Assembly (NCBI GenBank): GCA_000432575.1
Contig: HF996829.1
Coordinates: forward strand, 70,210-134,209
Source: Clostridium sp. CAG:762
Lineage (GTDB): Bacteria; Bacillota_I; Bacilli_A; RF39; UBA660
Length of the DNA stretch: 64,000 nt
Direction: 5' to 3'
Numbering within the stretch: the first letter of the stretch is position 1; each line of letters opens with the position of its first letter. This document shows positions 8,693 through 16,330 of the stretch, one piece after another. Made by a program: the position numbers and the translations under genes. The notes under the pieces are model-generated. The model was not told the DNA's origin, ran no database searches, and saw only the letters and a list, made by a program, of their open reading frames with translations.

Positions 8693-9532
8693 ATGAAAAA
8701 GATATTTCAATTTATAGGTTTATTTGTATTAATATGTTTCAGTTTCTTTTATACCGAAAAAGCCATCACTGTATTAAACGAACAAGATCCTATCATGGTC
8801 GAAATAGAAAATAAAAAAGACCATTACTATCTCAAACCAATTGATGCTACTATTAAATATAACACTATCATTCCAGGAATAAGAGGAAAAGAAGTAAATA
8901 TTAATAAAACATATGATAACATGAAAAAAATAGGTTTCTTTAATGAAAAAAACATCATTTATGATGATATTAAACCTAGTATTAGTTTATGCGATAACTA
9001 TGATAAATACATAATAAGAGGTAATAGTATTAAAAACAGCATTGCCTTACTATTTATTATCAAGGAAGATAAATACCTAGATAATTTAATTAGAATTGCC
9101 AAAGATAAAGATATAACAGTCAATCTATTCATAACCACTGATTATCTAAATAATAACATATCTAAATTATATAAATTAACAAATACCGAAATATATAACT
9201 TTGGTAATGAAGGTATTTATCAAAAAGATTTAATCATATTAGGTAATAACATTATTAATAGAAATGCCAAAAATAGATCAAGTTATTGTTTAACCAAAGA
9301 AATGTTTACAGATACCCTAAATATTTGTACCAAAAATAAAATGCATACAATATATCCTAGTAAAATAATTAATAGTAACTTTTATAGTAATATAAAAAGT
9401 GATATTACTAAAGGAGATATTATCTTACTTGAATTAACTAATAATATGTTAGAAGAACTAAATACTATCATTGATTTCATTAAGAAAAAAGGCATTAATA
9501 TTATAGGTTTAAACGAATTATTAAATGAATAG
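8693..9532 (+). CDS. degenerate polysaccharide deacetylase-like exported protein
   Basis: 279 aa with an N-terminal signal anchor (residues about 4-24). The part from about residue 118 follows the NodB/polysaccharide deacetylase plan: SIALLFIIKEDKYLDNLIRI (where the family has ALTFD), DITVNLFITTDYL (family: TFFVTG), then IILLELTNNMLEELNTII and GINIIGLNELL at the end. The metal-binding Asp of the TFD motif and the HxxxH motif are absent, so catalytic activity is unlikely. AGGTG precedes the ATG. It stands alone between terminators, on the IS-bounded segment upstream of the RNase J gene. It may be a non-catalytic wall-binding relative. Confidence 0.6.
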   Translation: MKKIFQFIGLFVLICFSFFYTEKAITVLNEQDPIMVEIENKKDHYYLKPIDATIKYNTIIPGIRGKEVNINKTYDNMKKIGFFNEKNIIYDDIKPSISLCDNYDKYIIRGNSIKNSIALLFIIKEDKYLDNLIRIAKDKDITVNLFITTDYLNNNISKLYKLTNTEIYNFGNEGIYQKDLIILGNNIINRNAKNRSSYCLTKEMFTDTLNICTKNKMHTIYPSKIINSNFYSNIKSDITKGDIILLELTNNMLEELNTIIDFIKKKGINIIGLNELLNE

Positions 9533-9607
9533 AAAATTATTTACTATTATTTATTTACATACGATAAAAGAACTTTAAAGAACTATAACCGCGATAGCAA
9601 ACAACAT

Positions 9608-9630
9608 AAAAGACTGTCTTGTCTTTTTTT
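9608..9630 (+). terminator. intrinsic terminator after the deacetylase-like gene
   Basis: AAAAGAC and GTCTTTT form a 7-bp stem with loop TGTCTT, followed by further T residues. Confidence 0.65.
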
Positions 9631-9638
9631 CTTTTATA

Positions 9639-9647
9639 TGATATAAT
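9639..9647 (+). promoter_or_regulatory. extended -10 promoter for the RNase J gene
   Basis: TG-A-TATAAT directly follows the T-run of the previous terminator and lies 43 bp before the RNase J ATG. Confidence 0.55.
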
Positions 9648-9689
9648 CTATATTGTCTTTATACTTTATTAATTTATGAAAGGAGAAAA

Positions 9690-11336
9690 ATGAGTAAAAT
9701 TAAAATGTTTAGTCTCGGTGGTTTAAACGAAACTGGTAAAAACATGTTTGTAATTGAAATAAATAAAAACATCCTTATCTTCGATGCCGGACTTAAATAT
9801 ATGGATTCAGGAGCATTAGGAATAGATTATATCATTCCTAACACTGATTATTTAAAAGAAAATATTAATAGAATAAAAGGGATCTTTTTAACACATGGTC
9901 ATGATGAAAATATCGGGGCATTAGAAGACATTATTCCAAGTTTAGATGGAGTTAATATATATGCCGCGAAATTCACTTTAGATATCATAAAAAAGAATTT
10001 TGAAGAAAGTCATATTCCAACAAATAAATTAATTGAAATCAAACCACACAAAACCATTACTGTAGGAGGCATCAACATATTTCCGGTTAGCCTAAGCCAT
10101 TCTATTCCAGATAACCTAGGCTTTGCTATTTATACCGATGATGGTGTAATTTTCTATGCTAGTGATTTTGTATTCGATTCAATGATGACAGATGTTTATC
10201 AAACAGATGTTGGAAAACTAGCTTACATTGGTAAACAAGGTGTCCTATGTCTCCTAAGTGAGTCAATGTTTGCAAGTAGACCTGGTTTTACATCCCCAAA
10301 TCATAGAATAGGTAGTCTAATCAAAGAAGCATTAAGCAACTGTGAAGGCAGAATTATATTTAATACATTATCATCCCATTTATATAGAATACAAGAACTA
10401 TTTAATGAAGTATCAAAGACAAAGAGAAAAGTAGTAATAATGGGAAAAAAGTTACAAAATATAATAAACGATGCCATTACTAATAACTATTTGAATGTAA
10501 ATAAAGACATCATAGGAGATTTAAGCAATATCAATGATAACAATGTTATTATCCTAGTATCAACCGAAAAAGAAAAGCCATATTCTAACATTGTTAAAAT
10601 CGTAAATGGCTATGATAAATTTATCAAATTAAAAGAAACAGACACAATGTTTATTGCAATACCAGTATATGTAGGTAAAGAAAAAATATATTATGAAATG
10701 CTTGATAACATTGCTAAAACAGGTTCTAACATCATAACCTTATCTCCAAAAAACAATCTATCACTTCATGCCTCTCAAGAAGATTTAATGTTAATGTTAA
10801 ACCTAATGAAACCAAAATATTATTTCCCAATTAAAGGAGAATATCGTTTCCAAGTTGATAATGGGGAACTTGCTTACAAACTAGGTATGCCAAAAGAAAA
10901 TATCTTATTAAAACAAAATGGTGATGTTGTATCTATTACAGATGGAAAATTAGATAATAGGTTTGAGCATATTAACTGTGAACCTATCCTAATCGATGGA
11001 GACATGCCTGATGACATTGGTGAAATTGTCTTAAAAGATAGAGAATTACTTAAAGATAATGGTATTGTCATCGTATCTGTTACCTTAAATAAAGAAAATA
11101 AAAAGATAATTGCAGGACCTGAAATATTAACAAGAGGCTTCATTTATGTAAAAGATAACACTGTTTTAATTAGAGACATGTCTAAATTAGTAAGTGATTT
11201 AATAACCACTAATACAAGATTTCATTATGTTGACTATGTAAAATTAAAAAATTTAATTCGTGAAGAACTAAGCAAATTTTTATACAAAGAAACCGAATGC
11301 AATCCTATGATTATATCTATTATTCAAGAAATATAA
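9690..11336 (+). CDS. rnjB: RNase J family protein, J2-like with degenerate metal site
   Basis: 548 aa, full length for RNase J (metallo-beta-lactamase, beta-CASP and C-terminal domains). GGLNETGKNMFVIE starts the MBL fold. The zinc motif normally HxHxDH reads HGHDENIG, replacing Asp and His ligands. ASDFVFD keeps the next Asp. Late in the protein HASQEDLMLMLNLMKPKYY aligns with the beta-CASP region, but the usual PVHGEYR reads PIKGEYR, losing another His. This pattern resembles the weakly active or inactive J2 partner that pairs with J1 in B. subtilis. No J1 gene is in the window. AAGGAG precedes the ATG. It is bounded by IS3 ends on both sides. Confidence 0.82.
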   Translation: MSKIKMFSLGGLNETGKNMFVIEINKNILIFDAGLKYMDSGALGIDYIIPNTDYLKENINRIKGIFLTHGHDENIGALEDIIPSLDGVNIYAAKFTLDIIKKNFEESHIPTNKLIEIKPHKTITVGGINIFPVSLSHSIPDNLGFAIYTDDGVIFYASDFVFDSMMTDVYQTDVGKLAYIGKQGVLCLLSESMFASRPGFTSPNHRIGSLIKEALSNCEGRIIFNTLSSHLYRIQELFNEVSKTKRKVVIMGKKLQNIINDAITNNYLNVNKDIIGDLSNINDNNVIILVSTEKEKPYSNIVKIVNGYDKFIKLKETDTMFIAIPVYVGKEKIYYEMLDNIAKTGSNIITLSPKNNLSLHASQEDLMLMLNLMKPKYYFPIKGEYRFQVDNGELAYKLGMPKENILLKQNGDVVSITDGKLDNRFEHINCEPILIDGDMPDDIGEIVLKDRELLKDNGIVIVSVTLNKENKKIIAGPEILTRGFIYVKDNTVLIRDMSKLVSDLITTNTRFHYVDYVKLKNLIREELSKFLYKETECNPMIISIIQEI

Positions 11337-11345
11337 CTAGTTTTA

Positions 11346-11389
11346 ATGAACTGAACCCCAAAAGTTGGACAGTTTATTAATAGTTTCTA
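11346..11389 (-). mobile_element. IS3-family terminal end next to transposase remnant
   Basis: Identical over 44 bp to 7617-7660. On the minus strand it follows the stop codon of an IS3-type transposase C-terminus, so it is the right end of the element. It begins 9 bp after the RNase J stop codon. Confidence 0.85.
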
Positions 11390-11512
11390 ATTAGAGGATT
11401 GTAATCTGTAATTTACGGGTGACAATCCTTTTAATTTTTCTTTTATTCTATCATAATTATAATAATAAATATAGTCATCAATCGCTAAAATTAATTCATC
11501 TAGTGTTTCAAA
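11387..11512 (-). pseudogene. IS3-family transposase (OrfB, DDE) C-terminal remnant
   Basis: Reading the minus strand from 11512 gives about 41 codons ending in TAG at 11387: FETLDELILAIDDYIYYYNY, then DRIKEKLKGLSPVNYR. This is the conserved C-terminus of IS150-type integrase-fold transposases (YIxYYNxxRxxxxLxGxSPxxY). Upstream of residue FET the similarity stops abruptly at a hairpin and short repeats. So only the tail of the gene and one element end remain; the DDE catalytic core is missing. Confidence 0.85.
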
Positions 11513-11515
11513 AAT

Positions 11516-11600
11516 GTAACTTAAAAAGTTACACGGTCTCGTTAGGTCTCGTTAGGTCTGGTCTCGTTAACTTAACTGTGTCCTACTTAGACACAGTTAA
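11516..11600. repeat. two perfect hairpins flanking a 10-bp tandem repeat
   Basis: GTAACTT/AAGTTAC (11516-11532) forms a 7-bp stem. Then GGTCTCGTTA occurs at 11535, 11545 and 11560, with a partial GGTCT unit at 11555. TTAACTGTGTC/GACACAGTTAA (11572-11600) forms a perfect 11-bp stem with a 7-nt loop. The block lies exactly between the truncated transposase and the nuclease gene. GC content is locally higher than the neighbours. It may be the end of a second mobile element or the scar of its insertion. Confidence 0.6.
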
Positions 11601-11650
11601 ATGAAAAAGGTCAGGCATTTAAAGAAAGTATATAATGTTTTCAAATTAAA

Positions 11651-11659
11651 TGATATAAT
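11651..11659 (+). promoter_or_regulatory. extended -10 promoter for the nuclease gene
   Basis: TG-A-TATAAT, 43 bp before the chosen ATG; no clear -35. A second TATAAT (11631) lies upstream. Confidence 0.4.
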
Positions 11660-11702
11660 TTTTTTAAAGTGTAAATATATTATTTTAGGGATGTGGTTAT
11701 AT

Positions 11703-12701
11703 ATGTTAGATATAGATTTTAATCAAATTATTGAAATGATTGAAAAACGGAAAAAAAATGCATATAAAAAAGTAAATGAAGAAATGATTTTATTATATTT
11801 AGAAGTTGGTAAATTTTTATATGAGCTAAAAGAAGACAGTAATTATGGTGATAAAATAACAACTAAAGCCTCAGATTTTATGAAAAATAATTATCCAACT
11901 ATAAAAGGATTTACTAAAAGAAATATAGAACGTATGATTCAATTTTATAGTACTTATAAAGATGATGAGATTGCGACACCACTGGTGACGCAATTGTCGT
12001 GGACAAACAATCTACTTATATTAAGTGGAGCTAAAAGCAAAGAGGAAAGACACTTTTATTTAAAATTATCTGTTAAAAATAATTATTCAAAAAGAGAATT
12101 AGATAGACAAATATCATCCGCATATTATGAAAGATATATGCTTTCAGGGGGAGAGCAATTACCAATAGTAAATAAAACAGTAGATGAAGATGATTATCCA
12201 AATACTAGAATTTTAGATACATATAGTTTAGAGTTTTTAGATTTACCTAATGAATTTTCTGAAAAGGATTTGAAAAATGCAATTATAAAGAACTTAAAAG
12301 ATTTTATATTAGAAGTTGGTAAAGATTTTACTTTTATTGGGGATGAATATAGAGTTCAAGTTGGAAATCATGACTTCTTTATTGATCTATTATTTTATAA
12401 CAGAGAGCTATCTTGTTTAGTAGCATTTGAATTAAAATTAGGAGAATTTAAAGCAGAATATTTAGGGAAAATGAATTTATATTTAGAAGCACTAGATAGA
12501 GATGTGAAAAAAGAACTAGAGAATCCAAGTGTTGGGGTTATATTATGTAGTTCTAAAGATGCAGATGTTGTTGAATATTCAATTAGTAAAAACATGTCTC
12601 AGACTATGATTTCTAAATATAAGTTAGAATTAATTGATAAAAAATTATTAGAGACAAAACTTAAAGAAATGAAAAATTTGATAGATAATAATGATAAATA
12701 G
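11703..12701 (+). CDS. YhcG-type PDDEXK nuclease (DUF1016)
   Basis: 332 aa starting MLDIDFNQII, with AGGGATG 10 nt upstream; the longer in-frame extension has no site and reads through the hairpin block. The N-terminal DUF1016 helical domain (to about residue 160) includes LLYLEVGKFLYELK, GFTKRNIERMIQFY and SWTNNLLILSGAKSKEERHF. The C-terminal nuclease core has the PDDEXK pattern DLLFYNRELSCLVAFELKLG with Asp, Glu and Lys in place, followed by EYLGKMNLYLEALD. The family nicks or cuts DNA and is often carried by mobile or defence regions. It is alone between an IS remnant and the secE promoter, which supports acquisition by transfer. Confidence 0.85.
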   Translation: MLDIDFNQIIEMIEKRKKNAYKKVNEEMILLYLEVGKFLYELKEDSNYGDKITTKASDFMKNNYPTIKGFTKRNIERMIQFYSTYKDDEIATPLVTQLSWTNNLLILSGAKSKEERHFYLKLSVKNNYSKRELDRQISSAYYERYMLSGGEQLPIVNKTVDEDDYPNTRILDTYSLEFLDLPNEFSEKDLKNAIIKNLKDFILEVGKDFTFIGDEYRVQVGNHDFFIDLLFYNRELSCLVAFELKLGEFKAEYLGKMNLYLEALDRDVKKELENPSVGVILCSSKDADVVEYSISKNMSQTMISKYKLELIDKKLLETKLKEMKNLIDNNDK

Positions 12702-12937
12702 TATTTTGAAAGTTAGTTGATATTATGATAAAAAATCACTAATTGAGACACAACTAATAAAAATGTTTATTTTAAAAGAACATTTAACATTTGTAACTTA
12801 GTACTGATTTAATAATTTGATAGATATATATAGTTTCTAGATGTTGTATAATATGATGTTTAAATTATAATTTTGTATTACAAAAGATAAATAATTGTTA
12901 TAAAGTATGATCAATAGCAAAAAAATAAAAATACTAC
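12702..12937. other. gene-free AT-rich spacer
   Basis: Between the nuclease gene and the secE promoter I see no coding frame. A weak inverted repeat (TTAGTTG near 12714 and CAACTAA near 12751) could end the nuclease transcript, but there is no clear T-run. Confidence 0.5.
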
Positions 12938-12966
12938 TTGACAAAATGTTTAATATAATATATATT
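12938..12966 (+). promoter_or_regulatory. sigma-A promoter for secE-nusG
   Basis: TTGACA at 12938-12943, a 17-bp spacer, then TATATT at 12961-12966. It lies 41 bp before the secE ATG. A small ACAC/GTGT hairpin follows within the leader. Confidence 0.75.
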
Positions 12967-13007
12967 GTATTTAGACACGAGATAGTGTTTTTATTTTGGA
13001 GGAAAGT

Positions 13008-13181
13008 ATGAAAAAAATAGCTAGATATTTTAGCGGTGTTAAAAAGGAGATTAGTCGTGTTAGATGGCTAAGTAAAAAAAATTTAGTTAAATTTTCTATT
13101 GCTACTATTAGTTTTGTAGTTTTCTTTAGTTTATATTTTTACGCGATTGATTATATTACGGCATGGCTTAGGACTTTATAA
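13008..13181 (+). CDS. secE: preprotein translocase subunit SecE
   Basis: 57 aa, a one-helix Gram-positive-type SecE. The cytoplasmic amphipathic part contains the conserved KKEISRVRWLSKKNLVKFS, followed by one membrane helix (about residues 27-50). It clamps SecY in the SecYEG channel. The start MKKIARYF is chosen by GGAGG 5 nt upstream rather than the longer in-frame start. It overlaps nusG by one base (TAATG). The usual rpmG is not present immediately upstream. Confidence 0.93.
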   Translation: MKKIARYFSGVKKEISRVRWLSKKNLVKFSIATISFVVFFSLYFYAIDYITAWLRTL

Positions 13182-13735
13182 TGGAATTAGAAAAAGAAAA
13201 TAAGAAAAAAGAATGGTTTGTTGTTAATACTGTTTCAGGTCATGAATACAAGGTAAAAGAAAAACTTGAGATGCGTATTGAAACAATGGGGTTACAGGAT
13301 CGTATATTTAGAGTTATTGTTCCTGAACAAAAAGAAATTGAATATAAAGATGGCGTAAAAAAAGAAAAAGTAAAGAAAATGTTTCCTGGTTATGTACTTA
13401 TTGAAATGATTATGAATGATGATGACTGGTTTATCGTTAGAAATACTCAAGGTGTAACTGGTTTCATTGGATCGTCTGGTAAGGGTGCTAAACCAATACC
13501 ATTATTACCACAAGAAGTTGATAAGATACTCGGTAATATGGGTATGAGTAGAATTGATATAACTAAGGAATTAAAAGAAGGTAATAAGGTTAAGATAGTA
13601 AGTGGACCATTTAAAGATATGATAGGTAAAATTGCTAGTGTAGATTTAAAGGAACAAAAACTTACTGTATTAATTGATTTATTTGGTCAAGAAACTTCAG
13701 TAGAAGTGGAACTTGCTCAAATAGAAAATTTATAA
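13181..13735 (+). CDS. nusG: transcription termination/antitermination factor NusG
   Basis: 184 aa with the NGN domain (EWFVVNTVSGHEYKVKEKL; MFPGYVLIEM; GVTGFIGSSGKGAKPIPL) and a C-terminal KOW domain (GNKVKIVSGPFKDMIGKIAS). It binds the RNA polymerase clamp and affects pausing and termination. It is translationally coupled to secE by a TAATG overlap, and the rplK promoter and leader follow its stop. Confidence 0.96.
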   Translation: MELEKENKKKEWFVVNTVSGHEYKVKEKLEMRIETMGLQDRIFRVIVPEQKEIEYKDGVKKEKVKKMFPGYVLIEMIMNDDDWFIVRNTQGVTGFIGSSGKGAKPIPLLPQEVDKILGNMGMSRIDITKELKEGNKVKIVSGPFKDMIGKIASVDLKEQKLTVLIDLFGQETSVEVELAQIENL

Positions 13736-13750
13736 AAATTTGAAAAGTTA

Positions 13751-13779
13751 TTGCTAAAATAAAAAAAATGTGTTATTAT
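13751..13779 (+). promoter_or_regulatory. promoter for rplK-rplA
   Basis: TTGCTA at 13751-13756, 17-bp spacer, TATTAT at 13774-13779, just after nusG. Confidence 0.5.
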
Positions 13780-13785
13780 TTTAAA

Positions 13786-13855
13786 CGCAGCTGTATATTA
13801 TATACAGATATATGGGACTTTTAGTGGGAGGCGGAAGCTAATTGAACCACATGCG
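13786..13855 (+). promoter_or_regulatory. structured leader upstream of rplK
   Basis: CTGTATA/TATACAG (13791-13807) forms a perfect 7-bp hairpin. Outer CGCA (13786) can pair with TGCG (13852), and GTGG before GGAGGCGG can pair with CCAC at 13847. The GTGGGAGG...ACCAC arrangement between nusG and rplK is seen in other Firmicutes; I infer a ribosomal-protein leader and do not claim a specific Rfam match. Confidence 0.45.
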
Positions 13856-13881
13856 AAAAATTATTATAGGAGGTGTTTTTC

Positions 13882-14304
13882 GTGGCAAAACAAGTCGTTA
13901 AAAAGATTAAATTGCAAATCCCAGCAGGAAAAGCAACACCTGCTCCACCAGTTGGAACAGTATTAGGACCTGCGGGTATTAATTTACAAGAGTTTTGTAC
14001 TAAGTATAATGATGCTACTAGAGATAAGATGGGAGATATTTTACCAGTAGAAATTACTATTTTTGATGATAGAAGTTTCGATTTTGTAATTAAGACTCCA
14101 CCTGCTGCTTTTATGCTTAAGAAAGCTGCTGGAATTAAAAAAGGCTCTACTAAGGGTAGTAAAGAAAAAGTAGGTAGTATTACTCAAGATAAATTAAGAG
14201 AAATTGCTGAAACTAAGTTAGTAGATTTAAATGCTTATGATGTAGAAAGTGCAATGAAGTCTATTGAAGGTACCGCTAAAAATATGGGTATCGAAATTAA
14301 ATAG
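13882..14304 (+). CDS. rplK: 50S ribosomal protein L11
   Basis: 140 aa starting at GTG (MAKQVVKKIKLQ), 8 nt after AGGAGG; the longer frame would begin inside that site. Contains the thiostrepton-region N-domain (PAGKATPAPPVGTVLGPAG) and the rRNA-binding C-domain (FVIKTPPAAFMLKKAAGI). It belongs to the GTPase-associated centre of the large subunit. rplA follows after a 68-bp structured gap. Confidence 0.97.
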   Translation: MAKQVVKKIKLQIPAGKATPAPPVGTVLGPAGINLQEFCTKYNDATRDKMGDILPVEITIFDDRSFDFVIKTPPAAFMLKKAAGIKKGSTKGSKEKVGSITQDKLREIAETKLVDLNAYDVESAMKSIEGTAKNMGIEIK

Positions 14305-14307
14305 TAT

Positions 14308-14366
14308 TCACATATAGGTAATACCTATGTGGAAGGAAAAAGTCCGCTAATAACCACATAAGGAGG
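14308..14366 (+). promoter_or_regulatory. candidate L1 autoregulatory leader between rplK and rplA
   Basis: CACA-TA-TAGGT pairs with ACCTATGTG (14309-14331, a 2-nt bulge). The same TATGTGG (14326-14332) can instead pair with CCACATA at 14354-14360, which directly abuts the AAGGAGG of rplA. Two exclusive foldings, one covering the ribosome binding site, fit translational feedback by L1. The role is inferred. Confidence 0.4.
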
Positions 14367-14372
14367 ATTAAG

Positions 14373-15065
14373 ATGAGAAAAAGTAAAAGACATATTGAAA
14401 ACCTTAAAAAAGTTGAGAAGAATAAGTTATATTCAGTAGAAGAAGCTATTAAATTAGCTAAGGAAACTTCTAATAGTAAGTTTGATTCTACTTTAGAAGT
14501 GGCAATGAATCTTAACTTGGATGTTAAAAAAGCTGATCAACAATTAAGAGGGGCAGTTGTTTTACCTAATGGAACTGGTAAAAGTAAAAAGATATTAGTT
14601 CTTGCTAAAGCAGATAAAGCTAAAGAAGCTGTAAGTGCTGGTGCTGAATATGTAGGAGATATTGATATGATAGATAAAATCGCTAAAGAAAATTGGTTTG
14701 ATTTTGATGTTATTATTGCTACTCCTGATATGATGCCTGCTTTAGGTAAAATTGGTAAAATTTTGGGACCTAAAGGTTTAATGCCTAATCCTAAAACTGG
14801 TACTGTTACTACTGATGTTAAGAAGGCAGTAGAAGAAACTAAAAAAGGTAAAGTTGAATATCGTACTGATACATTTGGTAATGTACATGCAATATTTGGT
14901 AAAGCAAGTTTTGATGATGCAAAATTAGCAGAAAACTTAAAATCTTTTGTAGAAGTAATTTTAAAAGCTAAACCTCAAACAGTAAAAGGTAATTATGTTA
15001 AAAATATTTCTATTTCTAGTACCATGGGTCCTGGAATAAAAATCGATGTAAACTCATTTAATTAA
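14373..15065 (+). CDS. rplA: 50S ribosomal protein L1
   Basis: 230 aa, standard length. Conserved blocks include the central GKIGKILGPKGLMPNPKTGT loop, the N-terminal SVEEAIKLAKETSNSKF and the C-terminal KGNYVKNISISSTMGPGIKI. It binds 23S rRNA at the L1 stalk and is usually the translational repressor of its own mRNA. AAGGAGG lies 6 nt before the ATG. Confidence 0.97.
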   Translation: MRKSKRHIENLKKVEKNKLYSVEEAIKLAKETSNSKFDSTLEVAMNLNLDVKKADQQLRGAVVLPNGTGKSKKILVLAKADKAKEAVSAGAEYVGDIDMIDKIAKENWFDFDVIIATPDMMPALGKIGKILGPKGLMPNPKTGTVTTDVKKAVEETKKGKVEYRTDTFGNVHAIFGKASFDDAKLAENLKSFVEVILKAKPQTVKGNYVKNISISSTMGPGIKIDVNSFN

Positions 15066-15072
15066 AAAAATG

Positions 15073-15101
15073 TTTACAAAATAAGAAATGTGTTATATAA
15101 T
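15073..15101 (+). promoter_or_regulatory. promoter for the rplJ-rplL operon
   Basis: TTTACA (15073-15078), 17-bp spacer, TATAAT (15096-15101), immediately after rplA and before the L10 leader. Confidence 0.75.
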
Positions 15102-15109
15102 ACATTAAA

Positions 15110-15213
15110 AAGCGAGTACCATAGACAGTAGGTATAAAGGTAAATCCTACCGAGGAACTTATTAATTATGTTTTAATTATAAGCTTTCCTTGGTATGGGA
15201 AAGCTTATTTTAA
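15110..15213 (+). ncRNA. L10 leader with terminator-like hairpin
   Basis: The L10-binding leader core is recognisable: ACCATAGACAGTAGG, AAATCCTACCGAGG (15117-15154). Downstream, ATAAGCTTTCC (15179-15189) pairs perfectly with GGAAAGCTTAT (15198-15208) around an 8-nt loop, followed by TTTTAAAT. By analogy with Firmicutes leaders, L10(L12)4 binding controls rplJL expression, possibly by attenuation. Confidence 0.8.
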
Positions 15214-15231
15214 ATATATAAGGAGGAAACT

Positions 15232-15726
15232 ATGGCTAATGTAAAGATTTTAGAACAAAAGCAAAATGTTATTAATGAGATTAAAGATAGAATTAATAAT
15301 GCTGCTTCAGTTGTTGTCTTTGATTATCGTGGTTTGACTGTTAGTGAAGTTACTGAGCTAAGAAGAAAACTAAGAGAATCAGGTTCATCATTTAAAGTAT
15401 ATAAAAATACTTTAACTAAAAGAGCATTAAATGATTTAAATATCGATCTTCATACACATTTTGAGGGTCCAAGTGCTATATCATTTTCAACTGATGCTTT
15501 AGCCCCAGTGAAGGTATTAAGCGATTTTGCTAAGAAACATGAGGCTTTAGAATTAAAAGTTGGATTAATTGATGGTAAGATAACTGATACAACTGAGTTA
15601 GGTAAGTTAGCTACTATACCTGATAGGCAAACATTACTTACTATGCTTGCATGTGGACTTATGGGTAAAGTTAAAGATTTATCTATATGCCTAGATTTAT
15701 ATTCTAAGAAATTAGAAGAAAAATAA
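15232..15726 (+). CDS. rplJ: 50S ribosomal protein L10
   Basis: 164 aa. The N-terminal globular domain has VVFDYRGLTVSEVTELRRKL and FKVYKNTLTKRAL, with FEGPSAISFS in the middle. The C-terminal helix (TMLACGLMGKVKDLSICLDL) carries the L7/L12 dimers. AAGGAGG precedes the ATG. It is co-transcribed with rplL (31-bp gap) behind the L10 leader. Confidence 0.96.
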   Translation: MANVKILEQKQNVINEIKDRINNAASVVVFDYRGLTVSEVTELRRKLRESGSSFKVYKNTLTKRALNDLNIDLHTHFEGPSAISFSTDALAPVKVLSDFAKKHEALELKVGLIDGKITDTTELGKLATIPDRQTLLTMLACGLMGKVKDLSICLDLYSKKLEEK

Positions 15727-15757
15727 GAAAATAAAAAAAATTAAGGAGGAATTTAAA

Positions 15758-16126
15758 ATGGCTAAATTTAGTAAAGAAGAATTTATCAATGGTTTAAAAG
15801 AAATGACTATTCTTGAAGTTAACGAATTAGTAGAAGCAATGAAGGAGGAATTTGGTGTAGATCCATCTGCAGTAGCTGTTGCCGCAGCACCTGCTCAAGC
15901 ACAAGCTGAAGAAGGTCCATCAAAAGTAAATGTAGTATTAACTGCTGCTGGAGCTAATAAGATTGCTGTTATTAAAATCGTTAGAGACTTAACTGGTTTA
16001 GGTTTAAAAGAAGCTAAAGATATCGCTGATAACGGTGGTAATGTTAAAGAAAACATTGATAAAGAAGAAGCTGAAAAAATCAAAGCTCAATTTGAAGAAG
16101 CTGGCGCTACTGTTGAATTAAAGTAG
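15758..16126 (+). CDS. rplL: 50S ribosomal protein L7/L12
   Basis: 122 aa. The N-terminal dimerisation helices (LEVNELVEAMKEEFGVDPSA) are followed by an Ala-rich hinge (AVAVAAAPAQAQAEE) and the factor-binding C-terminal domain (KIAVIKIVRDLTGLGLKEAK; AGATVELK). It forms the stalk that recruits translation GTPases. AAGGAGG precedes the ATG and a strong terminator follows. Confidence 0.97.
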   Translation: MAKFSKEEFINGLKEMTILEVNELVEAMKEEFGVDPSAVAVAAAPAQAQAEEGPSKVNVVLTAAGANKIAVIKIVRDLTGLGLKEAKDIADNGGNVKENIDKEEAEKIKAQFEEAGATVELK

Positions 16127-16132
16127 TTTGAG

Positions 16133-16159
16133 AAATCCACAAAGATGTGGATTTTTTTT
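16133..16159 (+). terminator. intrinsic terminator after rplL
   Basis: AATCCACA/TGTGGATT, an 8-bp stem with a short loop, followed by TTTTTT. Confidence 0.85.
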
Positions 16160-16191
16160 GATATATTTATTTAAACAAATGTTTGAAATTA

Positions 16192-16220
16192 CTTGACAAA
16201 TAATATCTTGTTTGTTATGA
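16192..16220 (+). promoter_or_regulatory. promoter for the methyltransferase gene
   Basis: TTGACA (16192-16197), 17-bp spacer, TATGAT (16215-16220). The leader is about 105 nt. Confidence 0.75.
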
Positions 16221-16330
16221 TTTATGTGTTTGTATGAGTTATATTTTATATATTGTTTTGTTTCAGTGAATTAAAATGCGATAGCAAAAAAGTAAGAAAA
16301 TGATAAAAATTGTTGAAAGGGCTGATAATT

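Noticed and set aside
9585..9600. GCGATAGCAAA shared with 16277
   Set aside because: An 11-bp match without structure or a third copy; likely chance.
11419..11604. 61-codon open frame on the plus strand
   Set aside because: It reads antisense through the transposase remnant and the repeat block; no coding support.
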